Below, piece by piece: positions 1 through 6,369 of a stretch of 36,491 bases of DNA. Numbering within the stretch: position 1 is the stretch's first letter; each line of letters begins with the position of its first letter. The notes below the pieces were generated by a model that searched no databases, had not been told where the DNA came from, and worked only from the letters and a program-made list of their open reading frames with translations. Origin of the DNA: a virus; IMG/VR virus record IMGVR_UViG_3300037882_002570, positions 1 to 36,491 of that record, one strand, 5' to 3'. A program made the position numbers and the translations under genes.

Positions 1-78
1 AAGGTCGAGGTGGTCGGAAACTCCACCGGAACCACTCGCTTTTTTGTCCGCATCGAGACAGTTGAGCTGACTCATTGA
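1..78 (+). CDS. Tail fibre protein, 3' end (wraps from window end)
   Basis: The first 78 bases encode the last 25 residues and stop codon of the tail fibre gene that also appears complete at 34743-36470. It is the same gene seen twice because of the circular overlap, not a second copy. It is followed 16 bases later by the late-leader motif and then the next fibre-region gene. Confidence 0.95.
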   Translation, partial: KVEVVGNSTGTTRFFVRIETVELTH

Positions 79-99
79 CGCCAGAAACTCAGCAGGGAC
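1..99. repeat. Terminal direct repeat, left copy (circular overlap)
   Basis: Bases 1-99 are identical to 36393-36491. The repeat starts mid-codon-run in the fibre gene and stops inside a late-leader motif, so it respects no gene boundary. A 99-base exact overlap is what a k-mer assembler leaves when it closes a circle, so the molecule is probably circular or circularly permuted with about 36392 unique bases. A genuine short terminal redundancy cannot be excluded. Confidence 0.95.
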
Positions 100-105
100 C
101 ACTCC
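92..105 (+). promoter_or_regulatory. Late-leader motif, copy A (GCAGGGACCACTCC)
   Basis: This copy of GGGACCACTCC begins 16 bases after the fibre stop codon and ends 43 bases before the ATG at 149. Three more copies lie in other late intergenic regions (19504, 21231, 25558), always on the plus strand and just after a stop codon. It is inferred to be a phage promoter or activator element, or a leader RNA element. Confidence 0.55.
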
Positions 106-148
106 GCGTTTTGTTCAAACAGAAACCTCATACATAGAGTTTTGAGTC

Positions 149-517
149 ATGGACTACACTCCCGCCCTCGTTCAACTGGAGAATCACGTTGCTGGGGATA
201 CATGGCAGGGGATTCCTGTAATTGGTCCGATCCTTATCAATGCGCTCCAACCGGGAGTCGCGGCCCAACGGGTGGAAATGTCGCTTTCCCGCACTCCAAC
301 GGGGCCGTCATTTCAATTCGACACGGAAGCTGCTGACGGCGTTTTGCCAATCACCATCGTGGACGCAGACACTTGGGAGTTCATGGTGCCGCCAGTTGGT
401 TTCGATGATTTCACGGTAACACCCGGGAAATATGAAGGACATCTGGCAATCACGGATGCCGCAGGAGAGCGTCTGACCACGCACGAACTGAGAATGACGG
501 TCCTCCACAATAAATAG
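149..517 (+). CDS. Tail-tip / fibre-associated protein, hypothetical
   Basis: A 122-residue protein, first gene after late-leader motif A. I do not recognise a named family. It is rich in short beta-type segments and in Thr, Val and Gly, with a pattern resembling the small Ig-like or BppU-like N-terminal modules found next to tail fibres: a statement about allowed values, then a segment on a measured range, then a strand-rich end. No signal peptide or membrane segment is visible. The start is the ATG at 149, which has no Shine-Dalgarno sequence. It is followed after two bases by the collagen-like gene. A role in the distal tail is inferred from its neighbours only. Confidence 0.7.
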   Translation: MDYTPALVQLENHVAGDTWQGIPVIGPILINALQPGVAAQRVEMSLSRTPTGPSFQFDTEAADGVLPITIVDADTWEFMVPPVGFDDFTVTPGKYEGHLAITDAAGERLTTHELRMTVLHNK

Positions 518-519
518 CC

Positions 520-858
520 ATGCCGAACGAAATTTCAGCCCCAGTCACCCTGGTTCAGAATCAGGTGACAGCCCCGGTCACAACTACTGGCCGTGACGCA
601 TACCAGCTTGCGCTGGCAGGGGGATTCGTTGGCACGCGGGCAGAGTGGCTGGCAAGTCTGGTCGGCCCGCAGGGAGCACAAGGGGCGCAAGGCGAACAGG
701 GCGTTCAAGGCGAAACCGGAAGTCAGGGCCCCCAAGGACCAACGGGGCCCCAGGGTCCGGCTGGTGCAACTGTCGTGACGCTGACGGCCGCCGAATACGA
801 AGCGCTGACTTCGGAAGAGCAACAGGACATCACCAAGATTTACGCCATTGTTGAGTGA
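520..858 (+). CDS. Collagen-like tail fibre protein
   Basis: A 112-residue protein with a collagen-like run of about eleven Gly-X-Y triplets at residues 49-81, rich in Gln and Pro. Before this is a segment (about 26-47) of the type YQLAxxGGFVGTxxEWLxSL, which commonly precedes collagen-like stretches in phage fibres. The C-terminal 30 residues are acidic and probably helical. Such repeats form trimeric rods in phage fibres, so a structural role in a receptor-binding fibre or its extension is likely. The stop codon overlaps the GTG start of the next gene by four bases (GTGA), which implies coupled translation. Confidence 0.8.
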   Translation: MPNEISAPVTLVQNQVTAPVTTTGRDAYQLALAGGFVGTRAEWLASLVGPQGAQGAQGEQGVQGETGSQGPQGPTGPQGPAGATVVTLTAAEYEALTSEEQQDITKIYAIVE

Positions 859-1991
859 GCACCCAATACCAGAACACGCCGAAAACGCTGAGGATCCGGA
901 CCAAGATCACACAGCAAACCGTCAGCACCATTTATCACAATGGCGCGATGGTGCCGTATGTGATTAGAGGGGGGAAGATTGTTCATGCCAAGAATCCAAT
1001 CCCGCTGGATGAATGCGCGTTTCGGATTGTTTCGGATGCGGATGGGAAGTGGTTCGAGTTCGGATTTCTGTCCGCTCATGATCTTGATGGAAATGCCACG
1101 GATGGGTTCACCGATCCTGCAAACTACATCCGATTGATTCCGGAAAACTCGGATGACCTGATGACGTGGAACGAAGGGAATTTCATTCCCTGCCCGACTG
1201 GGGCGGTGGTGGATAATCTTGACGGCACATACTGGTATTGGGCGCGGAGCACTTGGCCGCAAACACTCAACAGCGTGATGCTTGACATGGACCTGCGCTC
1301 CACGCGCGGAGGAAAAACCATCACAGCTCTCACCCTCTTTAATTCTTCCATATCACTGCCAAACTTTCCTTACGCGGTGGAAACCTCAATGGCGCAGCTA
1401 CAAACCGATTTGCGGGCTGCAGGCTACACGGATGCGATTGCGAGCTACACTTCTGCACCATACACGGCGGAGGTGAGGCGGCATTATTTGGCCGATGGGA
1501 TGTATTACGTGCAAAATTTGGATGTCACGCATGACGGTGCCTCCGTAACGGCAGTATATTCGCTCGAGGGCACGCTCGTTACTTTGCCAGGGTATCCTTA
1601 TTCATTGCCAGCGCAGGCGGCGACTCTACAAACCGACTTGGTGGCGGCTGGTCAATCTGGTTCCGTTGTGCGCCTTTTCGCTGGCGAATGGCGCATCTTT
1701 CTTCCCAATCGCGTAACCACGGCCGCTGCTACTGTTCGAAGTCTCAAGGCGACCTTTACGCCCAATGATCCATACCCTGCTTGGAACTCTTTAGGGTCTT
1801 ACTTAGGACTCTTGAATGACAATGTAATCGAGGCTCCTTATTCGAACCTTAGAACCGCTAGTGGCGTTGCTGTCACCGATGCAAGCTCTCGGCAATTTGC
1901 CCGTCTGAAACTCACCGCCGGATCCCGCCCAGGTGCCGACACTCTCACGGGCGCTCTGCTCAACTGGCTCAAAAAAGAAAACCTGCCATGA
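855..1991 (+). CDS. Fibre-region protein with internal duplication
   Basis: A 378-residue protein starting with GTG at 855 inside a four-base overlap with the collagen-like gene. I do not recognise a named family. It contains two related units of about 60-70 residues in the middle, each with a LPxxPY segment followed by an LQTDLxAAG segment (near residues 170-190 and 236-260), indicating an internal duplication. The N-terminal 90 residues have a strand-rich pattern. The position between collagen-like and chaperone-like genes suggests a tail-tip or receptor-binding component, but this is context only. The last four bases overlap the next gene (ATGA). Confidence 0.7.
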   Translation: MSTQYQNTPKTLRIRTKITQQTVSTIYHNGAMVPYVIRGGKIVHAKNPIPLDECAFRIVSDADGKWFEFGFLSAHDLDGNATDGFTDPANYIRLIPENSDDLMTWNEGNFIPCPTGAVVDNLDGTYWYWARSTWPQTLNSVMLDMDLRSTRGGKTITALTLFNSSISLPNFPYAVETSMAQLQTDLRAAGYTDAIASYTSAPYTAEVRRHYLADGMYYVQNLDVTHDGASVTAVYSLEGTLVTLPGYPYSLPAQAATLQTDLVAAGQSGSVVRLFAGEWRIFLPNRVTTAAATVRSLKATFTPNDPYPAWNSLGSYLGLLNDNVIEAPYSNLRTASGVAVTDASSRQFARLKLTAGSRPGADTLTGALLNWLKKENLP

Positions 1992-2599
1992 ATCCTACAT
2001 TCTACACCGCTACCGTTCCGCTTGTTGAACCAATCACCGTTCAAGTCCCAGTGGGGTCCGGTTTGTTTCCCCGTCCTCGGGTTCTCTCGCCGGATGGAGA
2101 GCAGGCAACGGGCCCGCTCACGTTGATCGAATTGGAATGCGCATTCTGGATCGCGCCTCTCACGCAGACAATCCACGCGCAGATTGCTCACGTTCCTGCG
2201 CCCGTTCTGATCTATGGGCCGGAGGATTTTTCCCATGTTGTGACAGACCAGCCGGAGCACCACGCGGCCCGGCTCCTGCAGATTCTCGGCAACGATCCAG
2301 CCGCCGTGCTGCAGGCGGTGATTGATGGGCAACCTTTGCCACTGCCAGTTCGTGTGCCGCGTGAAATCGCCGCGTGGCGTGCTAAGGCTGTGATCGAGAT
2401 GGCCGGCCTTTTGCCTCAAGTGGAAGCCCTTATCGATTCGGTCCCGAATGAAGCCGCCGTAGTCGTGCGCCGCGCGTGGACCGATGGGGCGCCGCTCCAA
2501 CGCACAGGCGCAACCGTTCTTGCTCTTTCGGCGGCGCTGAACCTTTCGGACGCGCAACTCGATGCCATGTTTATTCAAGCGGCATCCCTTGAGGTATGA
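1988..2599 (+). CDS. Tail-region protein, hypothetical
   Basis: A 203-residue protein overlapping its upstream neighbour by four bases. The N-terminal half is strand-rich with many prolines. The C-terminal 65 residues form helices with a pattern (leucine-rich VEALI segment, then RAWxxG, then ALxLSDAQLDAMF) that I associate with the C-terminal part of many small phage proteins encoded right after tail fibres. No catalytic motif is visible. It may be a fibre accessory or assembly protein. It overlaps the next gene by four bases. Confidence 0.65.
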   Translation: MNPTFYTATVPLVEPITVQVPVGSGLFPRPRVLSPDGEQATGPLTLIELECAFWIAPLTQTIHAQIAHVPAPVLIYGPEDFSHVVTDQPEHHAARLLQILGNDPAAVLQAVIDGQPLPLPVRVPREIAAWRAKAVIEMAGLLPQVEALIDSVPNEAAVVVRRAWTDGAPLQRTGATVLALSAALNLSDAQLDAMFIQAASLEV

Positions 2600-3036
2600 G
2601 CCGCATTTTCCAACGGATCCCTGGCACCAATGTGACGCTGGTCAAATCTCGAGACATTTCCGTGATGCAGCGGCTTGCTCTTGTGCGCCCATGGATTTCG
2701 CGATCCGCCAGGACTGGAGCACTTTTACTGCTTTCTCGTCATCCCATCGCGGGCACCGTCGCCAAGAGCCGCAAGGGTTGGCGTATCTATGTTTCCCCGC
2801 TTCACGCAGGAGGCATGACGCTGAGCCAAATCATCGCCCATGAGAGGTTTCACACGTTGCCAGTGGCGGGCCTGTCGGAAATAGCAGCTCATTTTTGGGG
2901 AGGGTTACACCGGCGACCAGGGCGGCTGTCGTGGAAATACGGCCTGCATGATGTGCTGACACTTGCATTTCAGAGGCCGGTCCGATTTATCACTGAGCTG
3001 ATTGCACTTCCCTTACTCATTCTCGCCCTTTCCTGA
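2596..3036 (+). CDS. Small membrane-associated HExxH protein (putative metallopeptidase)
   Basis: A 146-residue protein with a zincin-type motif HERFH at residues 82-86 (His82, Glu83, His86) and a further glutamate at 95 followed by His99, which could complete a zinc site. The N-terminal part is basic. The last 16 residues are strongly hydrophobic and could anchor the protein in the membrane. Small HExxH proteins are known zinc peptidases in many families, but this one is too divergent for me to name. It could act on peptidoglycan-linked peptides or on host membrane proteins. The motif is seen, the activity is inferred. It overlaps the preceding gene by four bases and the following gene by one. 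Confidence 0.65.
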   Translation: MSRIFQRIPGTNVTLVKSRDISVMQRLALVRPWISRSARTGALLLLSRHPIAGTVAKSRKGWRIYVSPLHAGGMTLSQIIAHERFHTLPVAGLSEIAAHFWGGLHRRPGRLSWKYGLHDVLTLAFQRPVRFITELIALPLLILALS

Positions 3037-3386
3037 TGTCCTCCCTTCAAGAAGCCCTTGCTCAAGTGCCAGTCGCCGCGCTCACGGGCGAGCTGCGCCG
3101 GCGCAAACGACTCGAGCACATCGATCATTGGCCGTGCCTGTGCTCAATCGCTAGCGCGTGGGAGATCGATCCCGCAGACTTGTGGATTACCGCCACAAAA
3201 ATCAAAGCCATTGAGGAGGCCCGAATTGCTGCGCTCGTGGGCCTTGTGTTGAATGGCGCCACACCGTGCGCGGCTGCTCATATTTTTGGGATGACGCAAC
3301 AGGCGGCGCGCTACTATACAAAGCAGCATGTATCGCGTATGCAGGAATCCGATTATGCTAGGCGATTCACTTCCGCCATGGCGTAA
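3036..3386 (+). CDS. DnaA C-terminal-like helix-turn-helix protein
   Basis: A 116-residue protein. The C-terminal half (about residues 50-105) follows the order seen in DnaA domain IV: a helix entering with KIKAIEEAR, a long helix (IAALVGLVL), then a helix-turn-helix with G(M/A)TQQAARYY. Known DnaA domain IV binds 9-bp DnaA boxes through this motif; whether this protein binds such sites is unknown. It has no AAA+ domain. It could be a transcription factor for the late or integration region. It is the last gene before attP. The start shares one base with the previous stop (TGATG). Confidence 0.6.
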   Translation: MSSLQEALAQVPVAALTGELRRRKRLEHIDHWPCLCSIASAWEIDPADLWITATKIKAIEEARIAALVGLVLNGATPCAAAHIFGMTQQAARYYTKQHVSRMQESDYARRFTSAMA

Positions 3387-3397
3387 CTTTGCGCGTG

Positions 3398-3414
3398 GTG
3401 GCACCTATGTGGCA
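3398..3414 (+). promoter_or_regulatory. Candidate integrase arm sites, left pair (GTGGCA)
   Basis: Two direct GTGGCA boxes start at 3398 and 3409, eleven bases apart (about one helical turn). A second pair lies on the other side of the attP core at 3569 and 3578. Paired short direct repeats flanking a core are typical of arm-type integrase sites; the assignment is inferred. Confidence 0.4.
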
Positions 3415-3417
3415 CTA

Positions 3418-3435
3418 TTTCACATACATGTGAAA
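3418..3435. repeat. Perfect inverted repeat in attP left arm
   Basis: TTTCACAT and ATGTGAAA form eight-base arms around a two-base centre. A partial further copy (ATTTCACA) lies at 3443-3450. This is consistent with a binding site for a dimeric accessory protein such as an excisionase or host factor; no specific protein can be named. Confidence 0.5.
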
Positions 3436-3464
3436 AACCTATATTTCACAATGCCTGTTCCGGC

Positions 3465-3510
3465 ATTCGTAATGAGCAGGTCGTCGGTTCAAATCCGACC
3501 AGCGGCTCCA
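3465..3510 (+). other. attP core: 3' part of tRNA-Thr(CGU)
   Basis: The segment reads as a tRNA from its anticodon loop to the 3' end: loop TTCGTAA (3466-3472, anticodon CGU), 3' anticodon-stem strand TGAGC, a perfect T arm (GTCGG-TTCAAAT-CCGAC, 3483-3499), acceptor strand CAGCGGC, discriminator T and CCA (3508-3510). No D arm, no 5' acceptor strand and no matching 5' anticodon strand exist upstream, so it is a tRNA fragment. Phages that integrate into tRNA genes carry such a 3' fragment to restore the host gene. The integrase gene starts 83 bases downstream. Confidence 0.9.
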
Positions 3511-3568
3511 TTTTTCGTTGATTTCCCGTTGTTGGAATGTGCGTTTTGTTTGATTTGTTTGGCGCGTT

Positions 3569-3583
3569 GTGGCATTAGTGGCA
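3569..3583 (+). promoter_or_regulatory. Candidate integrase arm sites, right pair (GTGGCA)
   Basis: Two GTGGCA boxes start at 3569 and 3578, immediately upstream of the integrase ATG. With the pair at 3398/3409 they bracket the tRNA-derived core. If the integrase binds here it could also repress its own gene. Confidence 0.4.
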
Positions 3584-3592
3584 CCAGCCACC

Positions 3593-4651
3593 ATGCCGAA
3601 AAGACCAGACTTCCAACCATTCCAACGCGGCGACCGCTGGGTTGTTTCCATTCCGCCGTCCATGACGGCAACCGGAAAGCGGGTTCGCAAGGTATTTCTC
3701 ACGGAGCCTGCCGCAGAAAAGTATGCAGGAAAGCTGCGGGCGTCGCACAATTCCGGAGTGCGCGGCGGGATGATTTCCGCCACGCTGGCTGCACAGGCGA
3801 TCGAGGCGGAGCGGATCTTGGAAGGGACAGGGCTCGGGCTGGTGGACGCGGCCAAGCAGGCTGCCGCGCGGCTCAAGGATGAATCCAGCAAGGAGCCATT
3901 CAAACTGCGGTATGATCGAGCCATCCTTGCCAACGAGGAGCACTGGCGCGACCGATACAAGGCCGACATGGAGCGCCTGCCCAGGTGGCTGCCCAAGTGG
4001 TTCATGGACACTCCCTGCGGGGTGATCGATCGCGCGGAGATCGAGCGGGCGCTGACCGATGGCAAGAAACTGGCGCGCAGCACGATCGACATGAGAGCGG
4101 CCCGAGTGTTGGCCATTCTCGGCTACAGGGAGCGGCACCGCAGTTCCGTCAAAATCCGGATTTTAACGGAAGGCGAGGTGGCGGCCATGTTTGAGGCCTG
4201 CGAGACAGCGGATGAAAAGCGGGTGCTTGCGGTGCTGTTGTTTGCCGGGATCCGACCGGACGCGGAAGGTGGGGAGATCTCACGGATACAATGGGAGGAC
4301 ATTGGGGAGCGATACATCACGGTGCATCCTGATGCGAGCAAGACCGGCTCGGATCGCCTGGTGCCCATCACGCCGCGGTTGAAGGCCGAGCTCAAAGGGC
4401 ACCCAAAGACTGGGCCCGTGGCGCCGGCCGGATGGCGGAAGCGGTGGCAGCGGATCAGGAAGACGGCAAGCATCAGCGGACAGGATGTGACGCGGCACAC
4501 GTTCGCCTCGCACTTTCTCGCATGGAAGGGAGACAAGGCTACCAAGGAGGCCTTGGGCCACACGGCTGGAAGCGAGACGCTGTTTCGGCACTACCGCCGA
4601 GCGGTCACCACTGCGGCTGGGCGGGCCTATTTCCAAGTTGAGACCAAATAG
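3593..4651 (+). CDS. int: Tyrosine-family site-specific integrase
   Basis: A 352-residue tyrosine recombinase that would integrate the phage at the host tRNA-Thr gene whose 3' end lies just upstream. The N-terminal half (1-185) holds arm- and core-binding regions. The catalytic half shows Arg221 (AGIRP), Lys250 (SKTGSDR), the DxxR box with Arg301 in place of the usual HxxR, His323 (LGH) and the nucleophile Tyr334 (FRHY). Replacement of the first His by Asp298 is seen in other members. I chose ATG 3593; a GTG at 3569 would add eight residues but lies in the putative arm sites. The stop is followed at once by inverted-repeat element 1. Confidence 0.92.
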   Translation: MPKRPDFQPFQRGDRWVVSIPPSMTATGKRVRKVFLTEPAAEKYAGKLRASHNSGVRGGMISATLAAQAIEAERILEGTGLGLVDAAKQAAARLKDESSKEPFKLRYDRAILANEEHWRDRYKADMERLPRWLPKWFMDTPCGVIDRAEIERALTDGKKLARSTIDMRAARVLAILGYRERHRSSVKIRILTEGEVAAMFEACETADEKRVLAVLLFAGIRPDAEGGEISRIQWEDIGERYITVHPDASKTGSDRLVPITPRLKAELKGHPKTGPVAPAGWRKRWQRIRKTASISGQDVTRHTFASHFLAWKGDKATKEALGHTAGSETLFRHYRRAVTTAAGRAYFQVETK

Positions 4652-4761
4652 TGGAGGGTGTGGATGGTGTTTTTCTACATCACTAGGAATATCAAAGTAC
4701 AATATAAGGGGCAGAGATTGCCACGGGTTTCCCGAATTACCCTCCACACCCATCACACCCA
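4652..4761. repeat. Inverted-repeat element 1 (G-rich arms, AT-rich centre)
   Basis: Left arm TGGAGGGTGTGGATGGT starts right after the integrase stop; the right arm, ACCCTCCACACCCATCA, lies at 4739-4755. Arms match at 15 of 17 bases. The centre carries TCAAAGTACAATATA at 4692-4706. Element 2 at 16149-16254 has the same arms, the same TCAAAGTAC at the same offset (40 bases) and nearly the same length. Element 1 sits between convergent genes, so it could also act as a bidirectional terminator. Function is unknown; a replication-protein binding site or small mobile repeat are alternatives. Confidence 0.8.
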
Positions 4762-4767
4762 GTGAGC

Positions 4768-5211
4768 CTACTTATCGAGATTGATTGGCTCTTGGGCAGC
4801 TTTCCGCTCAACACCAGCTGGCATGCCGGGAATACTCGAAGGCTTTGGCTCTGGCATCTTGATTGATGAATCTTTGCCAGCCAAAACATCATATTGACCT
4901 TGTGCATAAGCCTTCTTCTCAAGGAGCGGAACGATTTTCTCATAGTAAATCTCAAGGTCTTGCTTCGCCCATTTTTGATTCACATATTTTTCCGCCAGAT
5001 CGGCCGAACTGGCTTGCCATTCGTCTCCGCGTTTCTTTTCTGCGGCAACAGCATCGTTTGCGGATTCCAGCTTTTTTTCTAGGTTTTGAATGGTTGATGC
5101 CTGCTTGTCGATCTTCTCCGCATGATCACGGCTCTCAGTTTTCCATTCATACATCAAGACGGCAATAGCCACCGCCATGATTCCAATCACCGCATATAAA
5201 ATGGCTTTCAT
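4768..5211 (-). CDS. Membrane-anchored coiled-coil protein of the immunity operon
   Basis: A 147-residue protein with an N-terminal membrane segment (about residues 3-21) followed by a long charged coiled coil (about 27-100, heptad-like Lys/Glu/Leu) and a Pro-rich tail (about 118-140). The topology resembles inner-membrane Rz-type spanins and also single-pass superinfection-exclusion proteins. It lies twelve bases downstream of the repressor on the same strand, so it should be expressed in the lysogen. That placement favours a prophage-expressed function (exclusion or conversion) over lysis, where genes lie at 19652-21228. No family is recognised. Confidence 0.75.
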   Translation of the reverse strand: MKAILYAVIGIMAVAIAVLMYEWKTESRDHAEKIDKQASTIQNLEKKLESANDAVAAEKKRGDEWQASSADLAEKYVNQKWAKQDLEIYYEKIVPLLEKKAYAQGQYDVLAGKDSSIKMPEPKPSSIPGMPAGVERKAAQEPINLDK

Positions 5212-5223
5212 TTGAGCAGGGTG

Positions 5224-5832
5224 TCACAGGTTATCCGCTTTGTCGAACCATCCGATCCAATCCAATCCCTCCTCGGCTTGTATATCCGCATGCTCTGGAT
5301 TGAGAGAGCGCAGGACTTTGTTTCCTTCCGCATCTTTGGCCCACTGCTTGAAAGCGGCGGCCCCGTCATAAACGAAGCAGTAGAGCTCGCCGTATTTCAG
5401 GACTGGGCGCTTGAGGGTGGCCTTGTCGCGCAGAACTACTCGCTGCTTGTGTTTGAACCTCGGTTCCATCGAGTCTCCACGTAGCTCAAGAAGAAAGCGG
5501 CCCATACCGAGATCTCGATCCGGCTCGACCATTTCAGCATCGGCCAAGATAGGGAATCCTGCAGCGGCCCTGAGTAGCGGAACCTCAGGGAAGGTGATGA
5601 CCGACGGCGCCGAAGTTTTGGCGGACCGGAGCGCTCTGGCAGTATCGGCAACAAGCTTGGGCAGATCATATTTGCAGGCGCTGAGATCTTCTAGGCCTAT
5701 TTCAAGGCACATTCGCAAGATTTCAGCCTGCTTGTGCCCTGTTCTTTTCACCGCTTCCGACACTTTTTCCATCAATTCCGGCGACATGCGGATCGGGGCA
5801 GAGACGATTTTTACTGATTCGTTGTCGTTCAT
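5224..5832 (-). CDS. LexA-like phage repressor with ribbon-helix-helix DNA-binding domain and S24 peptidase
   Basis: A 202-residue protein that should maintain lysogeny and be self-cleaved in the SOS response. Residues 10-50 form a ribbon-helix-helix pattern (strand APIRM, then KVSEAVKRTGHKQAEILRM), not the usual helix-turn-helix. Residues 83-200 form an S24/LexA peptidase: cleavage site Ala91-Gly92 in an AAAGFP context, nucleophile Ser121 in GDSMEP, and candidate general base Lys162 in FKQW. Its N-terminal domain is about 40% identical to the divergent small protein at 5894 (15 of 36 positions by eye), suggesting both read the same operators. It is the first gene of a leftward operon with the membrane protein. 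Confidence 0.88.
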   Translation of the reverse strand: MNDNESVKIVSAPIRMSPELMEKVSEAVKRTGHKQAEILRMCLEIGLEDLSACKYDLPKLVADTARALRSAKTSAPSVITFPEVPLLRAAAGFPILADAEMVEPDRDLGMGRFLLELRGDSMEPRFKHKQRVVLRDKATLKRPVLKYGELYCFVYDGAAAFKQWAKDAEGNKVLRSLNPEHADIQAEEGLDWIGWFDKADNL

Positions 5833-5901
5833 TTTTAATGACTTATCATAAAAATATCAAAATGACTACTTTTTTCTTGCTGGCGTAGTCAAAATGACTA
5901 C
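5833..5901. promoter_or_regulatory. Operator/promoter region of the lysogeny switch
   Basis: Between divergent repressor and small RHH genes. It contains a perfect palindrome GTAGTCA-AAA-TGACTAC (5885-5901), a second TCAAAATGACTAC (5857-5869) exactly 32 bases upstream of the same string in the palindrome (5889), and a third related site, TGACTTATCA (5839-5848). Repeated TGACT/AGTCA half-sites suit RHH dimers, which often bind short tandem repeats. Very AT-rich stretches (5831-5862) could hold the promoters. The palindrome overlaps the ATG at 5894, so repressor binding there would block the rightward gene. Confidence 0.7.
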
Positions 5902-6124
5902 GTTCCGAAACATGAGCCATCCGGAAACGCAAGAAGTCAGCCAAGCCGAAAAGGTAATCACTCTAAGAATCCAAGAGGCATTAAATTTGAAAGTGGATGA
6001 CGCGGTCAAATCCACCGGTCTGAAAAAGTCCGATGTCATCCGGTTGGCCTTAGAAAGAGGAGTGGACGTTCTGCTGGCACAGTTGCTGTCCGGCGTTCCT
6101 CAACAGGAAGGAAGGGAGGCATGA
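5894..6124 (+). CDS. Small ribbon-helix-helix regulator (Cro-like role)
   Basis: A 76-residue protein that resembles Arc/CopG-type regulators: strand VITLRI, then helix ALNLKVDDAVKSTG, turn, and helix KKSDVIRLALERG. The RHH unit spans about residues 21-58. It is divergent from and adjacent to the repressor and shares its N-terminal domain type, so a Cro-like antagonist role is likely. ATG 5894 sits inside the operator palindrome; ATG 5912 (residue 7) leaves the operator free and is an equally good start, giving 70 residues. It overlaps the next gene by four bases. Confidence 0.75.
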   Translation: MTTFRNMSHPETQEVSQAEKVITLRIQEALNLKVDDAVKSTGLKKSDVIRLALERGVDVLLAQLLSGVPQQEGREA

Positions 6125-6369
6125 GCGCGAGGCCTCAATCCACTCGGAATCTGGTGTCCGCTCGCAAGCTCGGCCTCGAGCTGGGTATGAGCGTGAACGC
6201 CGTCCTGCGGATCTACCGCGACGGGATCATCGATGCCGAGGTCCACGAAGGCACCCTGATCCGCTTCGATGCGGAGAAGGTGAAGGCGACCCTCGCAAAG
6301 AGGGCAAAGCGCAATCGCGGCGAGGTGGCCGCGCCAACCAATCAACCCGGCATGGTGCCGACCTACTGA
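6121..6369 (+). CDS. Excisionase-like helix-turn-helix protein
   Basis: An 82-residue protein with an N-terminal helix-turn-helix of the winged MerR/Xis type: an entry segment about residues 8-20 (LVSARKLGLELG), turn MSVN, recognition helix AVLRIYRDGII, then a strand-like wing with RFDAEKV. The tail is basic. It sits second in the rightward early operon after the RHH gene, where phages often keep an excisionase or activator. It may bend attP DNA during excision or regulate early genes. Translation is coupled through ATGA. Confidence 0.65.
   Translation: MSARPQSTRNLVSARKLGLELGMSVNAVLRIYRDGIIDAEVHEGTLIRFDAEKVKATLAKRAKRNRGEVAAPTNQPGMVPTY

Noticed and set aside
1-99. Biological direct terminal repeats used for packaging
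   Set aside because: The repeat length equals a common assembler k-mer and cuts a gene at an arbitrary point; circular closure is simpler. Not excluded.
3453-3510. A complete functional tRNA-Thr gene at attP
   Set aside because: There is no D arm or 5' acceptor strand, and the 5' anticodon strand does not pair (only two pairs). It is a 3' fragment.
3328-3882. 184-residue frame crossing attP and the integrase start
   Set aside because: It runs through the tRNA-derived core and antiparallel composition; no family features, and it would block the integrase.
5411-5851. 146-residue plus-strand frame opposite the repressor
   Set aside because: It mirrors the repressor coding strand; Ser/Ile/Arg-rich without domains, and the repressor has clear S24 motifs.
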